Below, in pieces: positions 23,239 to 35,356 of a stretch of 64,000 nt of DNA; the first letter of the stretch is position 1, and the number at the start of each line of letters is the position of its first letter. Below the pieces are notes generated by a model. It worked only from the letters and a program-made list of their open reading frames with translations, ran no database searches and was not told the DNA's origin. Position numbers and translations under genes: made by a program. Origin of the DNA: Histoplasma ohiense. Taxonomy: Eukaryota > Ascomycota > Eurotiomycetes > Onygenales > Ajellomycetaceae. Where the stretch lies: NCBI GenBank assembly GCA_017607445.1, contig JAEVHH010000003.1, positions 4,340,001 through 4,404,000 on the forward strand, read 5' to 3'.

Positions 23239-24513
23239 GGTGGCAGTCGGCGGTCGTGCCCGACCAACGGGGAAATTCCTTCAGGTATGCGACGTTGGAA
23301 CGATAGTAGGCGCGAGGGAGCGGCTCCCAAGTCGAAATGAACGGGAATTAAACGGATTCAGTAACCCTCCATGATTCCCTAGATTTCCATAGATGTTAGT
23401 ATCCACGGAGATGACAGGCTAATGATATCCCGAAGAACCAAGGCGGGGAAAATGAGTTGGAGGGTTGTTTAGAGGAACGGATCAAGTATATTTTCCCACA
23501 TGGCTGGCAAGCAGTTCTCACAGACCCAACTTACTTCAGGAACACCACGTACCAAAGCCTTGCTAGTATGCTGGAGGGAGAACGGTTTGCCGCATGGGTT
23601 TGGATTCCCTTGGGGTTGGGAAGCGGCGGTTGGTGCACTATTATTGATTATTGCGCATAGAATAGCGACAGCGCAATTTTGTTATGCCCAGAACTTTCAA
23701 TGTTTCGTACACACATCCACGGTACAAACTAGAATACGCGATAGTTAGAGGATTTTTCGAAGTTGGCCCATGACATGAAGCTAGAAGTAACTGTTGACAA
23801 GCCGTGGCCTGTTGTAAGGCGAGTTTACGTCACCACAGAAGGATAACTAACTAACCTCGCAGAAAACGTTATATTTATTGTATGCTAAAATTGTACTAAA
23901 AAGTCCCCGCAAAACATCCTTTTTTTGCAGACATCTTGGCTCCGCTGATATTAGGGTCCCAAGAGAAAATCTCCCCAGTTGATAGGTTTATTCTGAGACA
24001 TATGGAATACAATACTACAAGAATCGTTGCTGAGAGTGGCTTTTAGTTTGCATCTTCCCTCGTTCTCATTCCAAGCTCCGAACCAAGTATAGATGTTCTC
24101 ATCTGATGAAGAGAATGGACTATTGATATTCTTCTACGGCTGCTTCATGACATATCCACCATTCATGCGCAGTATACTGTGTAAAACGCAGATAATTGAT
24201 GATACCAATTCGAAACCAAAAGGAGAGTTTTATGTCATGTGACTTTAACGGCGCCGCGCTAACCGAGGAGTTCAGATTGAACAAACCTCGCCCAACACCA
24301 AATTGATCACCACATCACGGCAACTCATTCCCTCCTCTCAAAGCCATTCTCGGCGACCAACCTCTCTCCACTCCGCTCGTGGGAGCCTTGACTCCGTTTT
24401 CAAGTGCAATTGGAGGTAGGCTGCAGTCAACCTGCCCTCTTCGATAGGTGGCCATACGTTTCCGACTCCTTCCAACTGACCCCGTCCCTAAGGTACATCC
24501 TTACTTGCCCGCC
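23239..24513. other. Divergent intergenic region between VPS13 and the DUF3429 gene
   Basis: A 1.3-kb promoter-type spacer. A TATGTCATGTGAC stretch near 24231-24243 and a CT-rich leader before 24514 are visible. No supported reading frame is present. Confidence 0.6.
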
Positions 24514-25632
24514 ATGTTTTTCCGAACAGCAGCTACTCGCTCTATCCTAAGAGCGGTATCTAGCTCAAATGTCTCTACTACACGCTTGGCTTTGTCTGGC
24601 ACCATTTTCAAGGCCCAATTGACTTCGTCTGTCCGCCAACCGGCCGTTATCCATGCAACATCTCTTGCTGTTGCAGCCAGAAAACCAACTACGACGGCTC
24701 TTATCCGATATGCGTCGACGGCGGCTGTCAAGACCAGCGACGCTGTACCACCGCCAAAGGCTGAGGAAGAGGAGGATGTCGATATGATGGCTGGTGTCAA
24801 GGGTGATATGGTGGGTGTTGCACTTCGGCCCCCTCAAAATTGGGTGGAGTCCGAAATTTGGGATTCCCATTGAATGAAATACTAACATTGGGCAAAATTT
24901 CCTGCAAATTTCCATAGAAAATTATCCGTGACACTTTCTCCCTGAAGGACGTCCCCAAAGAGGCCTTGTATCTCGGGCTGGCCGGTGTTATTCCTTACGT
25001 TGCGACTTCGCTCCAAACTGTTTACTTGTCCTGGGAAATGAATAATGCCATTACCACCGGTAGCGGTCACTACATATCCGGACAGACTGCAGAGATGATG
25101 ATGAGCCTTATTGAGCCTGTTCAGGTTGGATATGGTGCAGTGGTAAGTGCATCTTAAGATATATTGGTTTTTCGTCTTGGGTTTTCCTTACATAGTTTTG
25201 TGTGTTCTAATTCTTTTATAGATCCTCTCTTTCCTTGGCGCCATCCACTGGGGTTTGGAATGGGCGGGATACGGGGGAAAGGTTGGCTACCGACGATATG
25301 CGACTGGTGTCGTCGCACCTGCTGTTGCTTGGCCTACCCTGTTCATGCCCATTGAATATGCCCTCATCTCTCAGTTCTTTGCTTTCACCTTCCTGTACTA
25401 TAACGACGCGCGTTCTGCGGTTAAGGGCTGGACTCCATCCTGGTACCACATGTATCGCTTCGTCCTAACCTTCATTGTCGGTGCCAGCATCGTTATGAGT
25501 CTGGTCGGTCGTGAGAATCTTTCCACACACTACGAATCCCGAAACGAACTGACTAAGAAGTGGAAGGAATTGGAGCGCCTGGCGAAGGAGAAGGAGGCCG
25601 TCAAGGCAACCGAATCCAGTGAAGAGCAATAA
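24514..25632 (+). CDS. DUF3429 / TMEM69-like mitochondrial inner-membrane protein
   Basis: Three exons, 24514-24810, 24918-25142 and 25222-25632, join in phase 0 to 310 residues; introns are 107 and 79 bp. The first 70-75 residues are rich in Arg, Ser, Thr and Ala with few acids (MFFRTAATRSILRAVSSS), as in a mitochondrial presequence. A short acidic linker (EEEEDVDMM) leads to the membrane part. The DUF3429 signature is clear: YLGLAGVIPYVATSLQTVYL in exon 2 and LSFLGAIHWGLEWAGYGG in exon 3, with further hydrophobic segments near LFMPIEYALISQFFAFTFLY and MYRFVLTFIVGASIVMSL. The C-terminus is charged and helical (KKWKELERLAKEKEAVKA). The molecular function of this family is not established. The GTG at 24448 is in frame, but ATG 24514 is the first ATG and opens the presequence. 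Confidence 0.88.
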
Positions 25633-28190
25633 AATTCACAAGTCGCCCAAGTATCTGTTTGTGTCATAGGTTTAAGTACCCAAAATTTCCACCCTCTCTA
25701 TGTCACTCCGAAGCCATTCCAGCCATTCCCTTAATACCTTTTGTAAATTAAAAAGAAAAGCAGAAAAAGGAAAATATATCTCTCCAACCACGAAGCAAGA
25801 CACTGCATATTTCATTTGTATATATACGGGCCAACAATGGTTACCTTATTCCTGCTATTCTTCGTTGGAAGTACTCCATACATGGTTATCTATTCATCCA
25901 CGGTGACGCTATGTGTGTCTACAATTTGTTCTTTTGGAAAAAATGTCCCAGCTACTCCAGCCACTTTGGGGATCCAAAGGCCTAGCTTTATCTGGTCCCT
26001 GGCCTATGTGATGGCTGTATTGGCGAGGAGAGAAAAAAGTGAGGATGCAGTGCACCCATGCAGCTCCATTGGATTTGATCTCATAACTGCTCTGTCACTG
26101 GAGAGCATGGGTGGAATTGCAAGAGGAGGTGGCATCATGATAACTTGCGCCTCTTGCAGTTCGATAAAGAGCAACAAATGCGCAGCCATGGAAAAGATAA
26201 CAGGACCAAGGGGACAAGCACAAACTGAAAAATACAAAAATTTCCCCTCTGCATTCCCTTTGATACTCTCATCTTTATAGGCTTCTTGTTTTTGCTTTTT
26301 GACTCCTTGGTGCTGCTTTATACAAGCTGACTAGTTATCTTATATTTTATGGTGGGCTGCGCATGACAGGCTACTACTACTTTCACTTAGTCTCGCTCTT
26401 CTTCTTCGTGTGCATGGCATGTCACAAGGAGCGGCAGTTTCAGAAAGTCGACAAGGCTGATGCCTATGCCATTGATTGAGCTGCGTCATACTAGCTAGAC
26501 CTGAAGCCCCTGGGATCAGAAGAAATCGATACGACCAGTGCGCAAACTCGCGAGAACGGGGTGGGTAACAGGTAATTGATGATGGATAGTGTTGGGGTTT
26601 TCTTTTTCAACTAAGGTATACTCTCAACGCAGAATGGAGGGCGCAGCAAGGGGTAAGCGGGGAGAATCAATGAATAACGATATCGGAGGGAGAAAATGTT
26701 ATTTTTTGTTTTGATTCTTTATTTTTATTCAAATGTTTTTTGGGGGAGGTGTATACCCCAACCGCCTAATGTCTAATTAATAATTTATAGATATAATGTC
26801 CAATCTTCAAAGGTCAATGCGCCTGAACCAATACCTTATATATCGGGGCTGCTCACTGTTTTTTATTTCGAATTGGCCGATCGTCCGAGGAATATGGGAC
26901 GCTGTATCACGGCTGCATAAAATCCCGAATAAAATGTCGAAAGAAGAGGACATATATGACAACGGCTGATCAGTGTTGTTGAGTCAATCGGAGACGTTAG
27001 TTATATGTTCATGTCCAGTACAATGCAAATCCACACATACAGGAAATATAAATGGAAATCTCAATACCAGCGACTCGATTGACAGCCAAGCTTTAGGCTC
27101 CAAGCGGAACCGTTCGGGGGGCTACATGCCTCCGTCCTCTTAGACATCGAAACTAGCCAATAGAACTAAATATCAGGTTGTCAAACCCGGCGAAAAGAAA
27201 GAGGATTCCTTTTATCTCGCGCTTTACGCGATCAAACAGCGCTTGGTTGGTTGATGATCGCAGTGTGGGGCGCCCAATTGACCCGACGCCAGTCGTCCTA
27301 GCGGTGTTCACTCGGTCGTCGAGGTCTGCAGGATTTCTTCATGCACGTAATTACATGATCGGAACCATGGGCGGAAGTACCCTGACATGCGCGCCGCCAT
27401 GTACTGTATGTACTATACGATGAGCAACAATGCCGTCGGAGGAGTGTTCCTATCCAATAAAAACCGGTGTTAGGATATTACGCATGTTTCCATTCCCCTC
27501 TCGAGGCTGGCGAAGAGGGGATGGGACCACAGAACTTATCGATGTTGGGCGGGAACTTACCCCTGGCCCGCTTAGATATGCGAGTGACAGGAACTTGGCC
27601 TGTGTAAAAGTCTGAGCGAGCGGCCTTGTTGAGACGGTGTTAGGGTATGCACTGTTTCTTCCACCACGGGAGGAATTATATTTCAACCGCGTCGTTGGCT
27701 TTTACATTGTGCAGAACGCGTTTCAATTGATTAACAACAATAAATGTTATCAGAGTTGTCCTTCTCTCTCTTCAAGTCCCTTGCCCAAAAGTTGGTCGGA
27801 AAGGTTATCACTGGTCGTTGCCCCACGCCTTGCAAGTACCCAGTCCACCAAAGTTGCTCGCCTGAGCAACATCGCCATGCCCCATCTCCATCTCCATCAT
27901 CATCATCACCAACACCAACACCACAGCCTCACTGTCCTTCCGCTCCCCCCGATTCCATTTCTTCATCGATCTCCGCTCCTCATGGTCTCTTGAATTCACC
28001 CATTTTCTTCCCGATATTCCATTCCTCATCTTTCAGCAACCTATCATTTTACCCCTTTGTAAACCCTGATTCGTCTTTATTCCGGTCCTAAAATTCTTGA
28101 ACATCAGTGGACCTTCTTGATAGGAATCAACCCCATCCTGTCCAAGATCCTCTCCGGGTTGCCTGGTATTCTGGTTAAAATTCACAAGGC
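25633..28190. other. Intergenic region before the glycerol kinase gene
   Basis: A 2.6-kb spacer. The portion 25816-26480 holds overlapping open frames on both strands that I could not assign (see findings). The last 450 bases are CT-rich with CATCTC/CACCAA microrepeats and look like the GUT1 promoter and leader. Confidence 0.5.
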
Positions 28191-29907
28191 ATGATACGCG
28201 ATTACGTCCTCAAGCACGTCCTATCCACGAACCTCGATTCTGGAAGCAGCCCCCAGAAGGCATCGAAACCAGCTGATCAACCACCTCAACAAAGGTCTGG
28301 TCGATATATAGGTGCAATCGACCAAGGTACCACTTCATCGAGGTTCATTATCTTTGATGTTGAAGGGAATCCAGTCGCTTCTCATCAAGTGGAGCTAAGT
28401 CGCATCTGCCAGCATTCTGGGTGGGTGGTCCTCCCCCTTCTCGATGCCTAGAGGGTACCGGGCTGACAAGAGGAAATCTATTTTTTTTTAATTTTGCAGG
28501 TGGCATGAACAGGACCCTGGAGAGATAATCTCCTCCGTAGAGAAATGCATTGATCAGGCAACTGGGGCGTTCACTTCTCTAGGCTTCTCGGTCAGGGACC
28601 TCCAGACTATTGGCCTGGCCAGCCAACGCGAAACCACAATCGTATGGGATTGGGAGACCGGAAAACCTCTGCATAATGCGATTGCATGGCCAGACACGCG
28701 GACCACCTCACTGATTAGAGAACTGAAGTCAAAAGAGGGAGCAGACAAACTGCAGGAGATTTGTGGGGTTCCACTCTCCACCTATTCCTCCTCTACCAAG
28801 CTGGTTTGGCTCCTTCGCAATATCCCTGATGTGAAAAAGGCATACGACGACGGCCGGTTAGCATTCGGAACTGTTGATACTTGGCTCGTCTACAATCTAA
28901 ACGGCGGGAAGAAGAGTAACGTCTTTGTCACAGATGTGACCAACGCCTCTAGAACTATGTTCATAAACCTCCATTCTCTTAAATATGATGAGACATTGCT
29001 TAACTTCTTTGAGATTGACCAGTCGAAAATAAAACTCCCCAAAATTGTGGCATCTGCTCACGAATCGGCATTTGGGTCAATGTCGAATGGTCCGCTGAAA
29101 GGTATCAAAATCACGAGCTGCCTTGGAGACCAATCTGCTGCATTGATTGGCCACTGTGCTTTCTCTCCTGGCCAAGCTAAGAACACTTACGGGACTGGCT
29201 GCTTCCTCCTCTATAATGTGGGCAAGTCGCCGGTAATTTCTAAACATGGTCTACTTGCAACAGTTGGATATCAATTAGGCGAATCGCCCGTATATGCTTT
29301 GGAAGGAAGCATTGCTGTTGCTGGAAGTGGGGTCAGTTTTCTAATGAACAACTTAGGCTTCTTCAGGGATGCGAGAAAAATCAATGACGAAGCCGCCACG
29401 GTGCCCGATTCGGGTGGATGCGTATTCGTTACTGCCTTCAGCGGATTGCTTGCCCCTTACTGGATCGATGATGCAAAAGGCACAATTTTCGGCCTCTCAC
29501 AACATACTCAACGAGGCCACATAGCGCGGGCAACCCTTGAAGCTGTGTGTTTCCAGACCAAAGCAATTCTAGATGCTATGGAGAAAGACAGCGGCGAGAA
29601 ACTGAAGGAGCTGGCAGTCGACGGCGGCTTGTCAGTTAGTGACATATGTATGCAATCCCAATCGGATATTATCCAGCTGCCCATTTCACGGCCAGAGATG
29701 CACGAGATTACCGCACTTGGTGCGGCTATTGCGGCGGGATACGCGATTGGCATCTTCAAAGACCTAGAGGCTTTACGAGGAACGAACAAGTCGAGGAGGA
29801 CGACGATCTTCAAACCCGAAATAGCTGAGTCAGAAAGCGCGAGGATGTATAAACAATGGTCAAAAGCTGTCGAAATGTCTCGAGGTTGGCTAGACAATGC
29901 AGTCTAG
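28191..29907 (+). CDS. GUT1: Glycerol kinase (FGGY carbohydrate kinase)
   Basis: Phosphorylates glycerol with ATP to sn-glycerol 3-phosphate, the entry step of glycerol catabolism (followed by mitochondrial Gut2) and a route to glycerolipids. Exons 28191-28420 and 28500-29907 are joined across a 79-bp intron (GG|G restores Gly in QHSGWHEQDP), giving 545 residues. After a polar N-terminal extension of about 38 residues comes YIGAIDQGTTSSRFIIFD, the ATP-binding start of the FGGY N domain. Other family blocks are WHEQDPGEI, GLASQRETTIVWD, NAIAWPDTRT, YGTGCFLLYN, LEGSIAVAGSGV and DGGLSVSDICMQSQSDI, then ALGAAIAAGYAIGIF in the C domain. Length and order fit fungal Gut1. An unusually long N-terminal extension compared with bacterial GlpK is normal for fungi. 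The gene stands alone, with no glycerol transporter or dehydrogenase nearby. Confidence 0.96.
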
Positions 29908-31436
29908 TCGATTTGATTGTTGAACAATGAACGATGGCCCCTTCATTGGTGGAGTTTGGCCAATGTCGATTACCTTCCTCCTTTTTCTCATAACCTTAGC
30001 AGGCAGGATTCTCCTTTGGATACCCAATTTTTTCATTTTTAAGAATTCCCCTTTGCAAATATACATTTCGAGTAGATGGTTAATAGTCAGTTGTTCTAAT
30101 TTTGATTTTGATGCATATGTTCGTAATAGATTGGCTCGCGTTGCGCCGGTTTTGCCGCTCCGCACTCTGAAATTGGGAAAGAGGCCATCCTGTGTCGTTG
30201 TGTCGTTGTGTCGTTGTGTCAGCGTGTTAGAAAGCCACGGGGTGTTTTCTGATAAGGCTATGCTGGATGTTGTCTACATCGCATAAGCCGAGTCAGTTTG
30301 GGGGATATCTGTTCGTCCTTCTGCTTGTTCCCTAATGCTCGGACAGCATTCTTGTCCCTCCTGAAGTGCATCCCTGTCTGGTCGCTCCTTGATTACGATT
30401 CGTTTCTGACGTCGCCTAGATGTTTGTCTGCGCCTCAGTGGAATGTGTCGACCACACAACCACAATTGGGCAAGTCGGTTGGTAACGTCGATGCACAAGT
30501 AGGGAATGTCTGCACAATAAGCAGGCTTACAAGCATTTAGGGAACAGGTTTTTTCTGTCCGGGACTAATCAATCAACGTTGAGGATATACCCCTTCTTGT
30601 TGGTGATAAACGACACTGGAATTTGGTGTGATGCTCATCCTCAGTGTCAAGGGGTTATTTTTGACATCAGGGGGAGGGAAAAACCACCAGGTGCAAGTGG
30701 GACCTGCCGAGAAGAAAAAGGCTGAACCTTCAACCTTCAGCCCTGCATAAATCATGTTGCAAGATCATGCTATTTGAAACTCAAAATACTGCAAAGCAAA
30801 CGCAAACTCAAAGCGCCACGACGGACAGCTTTTCCTGCGCAGGTCAGTTGGGGCGGCGAAACAAGCCTTGGGGAGGGGGCGAGCCGATCTCAGTCGTGAC
30901 TGGTAAACCCTAGGTGAAGCTCCGCACTCTTATTTCATCTTCTCGTTTGCTCGCTCAACTACGAAAGTGTTACCAGATTGATTTTACCTCGTAATTCCAT
31001 TCGGAACTTAATAACTTCGGTTTTGGTGCTGGAATCCTTCCACGACTGGGCTTGATTCTATTAACGATATTTCCCCCCCTACATATCGTTATTAGGTTCC
31101 ACAACAGCGAACAGTTTTTTCTTTCCTGGTATACAAAACCTAGAACCTACGATATGGATAAGCCCTGTGGTATTGCCCGAACGGGGGGTTTACCCTCAGC
31201 TCTCTTGAGAGGTAATAACCAGTTCAACATTGCATGTTTAAAGCTCTTCCTTTGCGCCTGGGCCATCAATCCACCTCCATTTTCTGTATTGAGGGGAATC
31301 ATTTAAAAGCCATTGATCAGGACCGCTACTACGACATATCAAAATTTGTCCCCAAGCAAGCCAGCCAATACCCTAGTTTACAACTCATACGCCTAAGCAC
31401 GCTACCTTGTTTTCATTGCGGATTTACGCAGTCAAT
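29908..31436. other. Intergenic region, GUT1 to cysteine-rich small gene
   Basis: A 1.5-kb spacer with a small 8-bp tandem repeat at 30193-30220. No supported open frame was found; the last 500 bases probably hold the promoter of the next gene. Confidence 0.55.
30193..30220. repeat. 8-bp tandem repeat (TGTCGTTG, three copies plus partial)
   Basis: Three exact TGTCGTTG units run from 30193 to 30216, followed by TGTC, a short time after the GUT1 stop and so possibly inside its 3' UTR. Confidence 0.85.
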
Positions 31437-31967
31437 ATGTGCGATCATAAGGAAGTGGAGCATACCTGTGGCCACAATTTGTATTTAATCAAATCATGGT
31501 GCCCCGAGTATCTAAGGACGCAGATAAGGTGCAAGCCAAATGTGATCGAGAGGTACGTTTGAAGCCACTTTCTATTTATCTGAAGCACAAGATACCAAAG
31601 TACAAACCAAGCCCCTGGGTACTGGAGTTTTTACTGATTGAATCATTCACGGATTTAGGGAAAAATTAGCAAAAGAATGCAGTACGTAAATTCCTTCGTC
31701 CCTCCTTTCCCGGACCTTTCCCTGACCTTTCCCTCAGAAACACCCCTCATTCCCTGTTATCAGCATTCACTTTGGGTGCGATGAAGATAAGGGAGCAATA
31801 TGCTATGTATACAGCAGCGATATGTTGTGGAAAGAGAAATATATCTCTTGGCTATGCACCTCCAGTATTGACTAACGTTCTCGTTTCCAGACATGTGTAT
31901 GGAAATGCGGAAAATTAGATCCCAAGGTTCGCGGTCGTCTGGTCCAGACTCCTCCACTTCCACATAA
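31437..31967 (+). CDS. Small cysteine/histidine-rich protein with a 23-nt micro-exon
   Basis: Three exons, 31437-31552, 31659-31681 and 31891-31967, join to 71 residues. The protein opens MCDHKEVEHTCGHNLYLIKS, then WCPEYLRTQIRCKP, and ends in a Cys-x2-Cys pair (ECNMC, residues 46-49) and a short basic, Ser-rich tail. This layout (an initial MC, CGH, WCP, RCxP, then CxxC near the C-terminus) resembles the many small uncharacterised Cys/His-rich proteins of filamentous ascomycetes, possibly zinc-binding; that resemblance is from memory of family style, not a search. Splice support: donors GTACGT at 31553 and 31682, branch-like ACTGAT before the first acceptor, a textbook GACTAAC before TTTCCAG at 31890, and phases that keep one open frame with stop TAA at 31965. 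Introns are 106 and 209 bp. There is no signal peptide. Function unknown. Confidence 0.65.
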
Positions 31968-34900
31968 AAGAACGAGCCTTAACATGATAATCTCATTGCG
32001 AGACATGGCCGAGGAGGTTTTTGAAGAGATATCATTATCGACTCTTGCATAGTTCGCAATTTTTATTTCATCTCCCCCTACATGGCATCGATACGAAAAG
32101 AAGAAAGTAATTAACGAGGAGGAGTAAACCAGCTGGTGCCCCTGAACCCTATTTTTTTCAACTTGAACTCGTGAGGTGTGCCTCCAACCCTTCAAGGTCA
32201 GACTCGCCTAGCTGTGGTTAAAATGATGATGATGCAACTACACACGACATGGGTGACGAAGAACCGACAGGGAAAAGAAAATCAAGGCTGATGGAAACAA
32301 GCTGTCGATCTTTTTCCGTCCAATCACACTGTCCTTCGTTTTCCCCATCATCTTGGTTTATTTATAGGGCGGCATGTTTCGTGGCTGTTTGTTTGACCTT
32401 TTCTTTTTCTCTTTTCTTTTTCCCTTTTCTTTTCGTTCTCTCTCTTTTTTTTATATTTTATTTTTAATCTTTTTGTTTGCAAAATTTTTATTTTCGTGGT
32501 TTCTCAATGGGTTGAACGGTCACAAAGCAAAAGTGGCCAGCAATTATAATTTTTTTTTTCTTTTTTTGGATTCTTCAACCTAATACCTTCTATCAATTTT
32601 GGATATTTGACCTCTTAGATACCATTTTATAATCTTCTTCTATACTTTTATAACTTACTGTTATGTTACTCTCTTATATATCGGATGGTCAGAACACAGT
32701 TACTTCAGTTCGACTCGCGCTTTTCATCCCCCCCGTTATCTTTGCGAATGAGCGCGAACACGCTCCCGTTTCTCAAACCACAGCATTCTTGGTAGATTTT
32801 CTACCATCTCCACTGCCCTCAAGAAATATAGTTCATTTATGAACATTTCTATCTGTCGCCGTCTTCTTTGTAGCCTTTTCCTGGGATGGGGAAAAAAGGG
32901 GGACAAATTGGGAAGGAAAAAAAGAGCAAGGAGCTGCGTAAGAAAAAGAAATGAGCTCAAAAGGTATCATGATTATTAATGACCAGGGGCATCGATGCCA
33001 TACGTCCCATTCAGCCTCTCGTCCTCTCCCACTCGCCATAATCTTCTCGGCTCTGGTATCAAGAGAACGAAAAGAGGAAGAGAGCGCAAACGAAGAACAG
33101 AGCACATAAGGATTCCGGAGAATGTGTGCGGTTTTGAGCGAATGGTGTATGAATAACAGTTCCGGCGGGTTCATCATATTTTCTTTTCGATGACCATTTT
33201 TCCATTTTTTTTCCATGTTTTCTTTTTCTCTTCCCTTCAGATTTTTTTTTAATTTTTTTTTTTTTAAATTTCTTTGTATTTTCATTTGATACCCCACACC
33301 ATTCATAAAACTTCGCTACGCACATAATAAAGTTCCCGGCCGATATCCCCGAAAAATCTAGCCATCAAACTGGGCAAGATACACGTTTCCTCTCTTCGCC
33401 AGATACAACTTTTTGCTTTCTTTCCTTTCTCCCCCAAATGACGTCAACCAATGACATGGTTGATGAAAAGTATTCCAGCCTTAGGCATGCGCAGGCACAT
33501 ATGCACTGCATTCTAAGCGTCGGACATCCCTTCCTTCCCCTCCAGTTCTTCCAGGGGAGAGACAAGAAAGCTTCCGAAGGCTGATAACCATGGCCCTCGC
33601 TTCTATCAATTTCCGTCTTAAAACACGCTCCCGAGCGGCCAGGCCACATATGTGAATGGTGTATTGCGGTCCTTACATATTTATTCAATACAAAAATGTA
33701 TGTGCATCCGAATGTATGGGAAGAAACCCTTGTATGCGGCTCGCGAGCAATAGCTGCATATTCCGTCAATGAGAATGAGATCAGGGGCTTGCAGATGGGC
33801 ACACTTACATGCATGCATGCATGTGTGTATGCACTCAAGCACGCAAGCACGCACGGTGATCCATCAGGGCCGCGCTTCAACTTTGAGATTGGAACTGCGG
33901 GGTCGTTGGTGGGGGTTGGTGATGGGAAGGGAACGGGGAAAGACGGGCCGGGCCATATGGCGGTTTTTGGTATATGACAGGTTACATTTGATTCCATTGA
34001 GTGCTGGGAGTAAAATGTGAGTTTTCCCTCGCACACCCCCTCTCATCCGGCCATCCAGTGGTAGTTGGATTTTGAAGAGTCCTGATCTAAATTGGACGAA
34101 CGGGAAAACCTCACAAGGCGCTCGGAGGGATGGAGAGTTGGTTCGTTATAGAATTTCTGTGAGAAAGGTAGGAGGGCAAAAAAACTATATATATAGCCCA
34201 GGTTAACTCTTCCCATCATCTCCCGTCTCAACAGGATCAATCACATCAAGTGACAAGAATTTTAACTCTCTCCTAGGGGACAGGTATCCTATCAATCCTT
34301 CTCACTCTTGATCTTTTAGTTTTACCTCCCGACTTTGCTTGACGGTCACGCATGGAGAAATGTATGCATGCATCATTCCTCACTTTGTTCACTTGCATAC
34401 GCCTGCGATGCAAGTGTCAAAAATAGGAGATGAAACAAAGTTCCATGGATTACATGAACAGGAGATCTGGTTTGGAGCCGTCGTTTTGTCTCCCTTACTG
34501 GATTGAATGAGTCCTTTCCTACCTCTGTGCACTAGTAGGTTCCGCGACTCATCCCACCTTTGTATTTCGAAATGAGAAGCCAAAAAAAAAAAAAAAAAAG
34601 GCAAGAAAACTGTCACAACAATGAAAAGCGGAAAATGAAAGCCGAGAAACGCCGCCTGATCCCTCTACGCTAACGGAAGCTACCTCTCGCATGCACGATC
34701 AGCAAGAGATGATGGGTCTTTTTAAACCTTAAAAAGCCACTTTCTTTTGTGACAAGTATGATTGGGATAATTTTTGAGTGGAGATGTGCAGAATATGCAT
34801 ATCATCAATTCGAAAATTTCGTGTTATATCAATAGTTAATGTTTCCAGTCTTCTCGCGAGGAGGATGAGGATGTGGATAGCTATAAGAAGTACTGTACAT

Positions 34901-35356
34901 GTACTCCTTGCATATTTTCAACAGTGCTTCCTCTTGGCTTTCCAATTTTCCAGATAAACAATAGGAAGAAGTTTGCCGAACAAGAAAAAGTGAAGCAAAG
35001 CGCAAAGCTTAAAACGGGTAGATCAATTATTTTTGCAGTGATACATTTATGCTCCCCGACAAAAGAAAATATGACAAGAACAACAAGGGAAATAGCAAAG
35101 TCACTTGGAGGATATCAAGTGCGAAAATAGCCGAACAGATAATGATATATCTGCGACATGCAGTCTAAGGAGATGAGTGTTGATGGTATGCATGTATATA
35201 TGCTTCCAAAGGGCCTGGAGAAAGGGGTTGAAAATAAGTTACAGAAGCTATACTTGAAAAAAAAGTAAGAGAGACGGAAACAAAAGAACCAGTTGAATAA
35301 TATAGGTCAAGGAACAAGGAGGTATAAAATAGGAAAGTACTAAACGATAATCACGC
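31968..35356. other. Long T/C-rich intergenic region before the i-AAA protease gene
   Basis: A 3.4-kb gap without a supported gene. It contains long T-rich tracts (32390-32590, 33180-33290), a (CATG)n run at 33808-33823 followed by alternating CA/CG dinucleotides, and a 17-base A tract near 34577-34594. The longest open frame (minus strand, 33365-34036) has no recognisable domain and runs through the simple repeats. Confidence 0.5.
33808..33823. repeat. (CATG)n microsatellite
   Basis: Four perfect CATG units, followed by TGTGTATGCACTC and CACGCAAGCACGCACG dinucleotide-like sequence. Simple repeat in non-coding DNA. Confidence 0.8.

Noticed and set aside
33365..34036. 223-codon minus-strand open frame
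   Set aside because: It runs through CATG and CA/CG simple repeats, gives a composition rich in Cys, His, Ser and Pro without recognisable domain, and has no supportive splice or start context.
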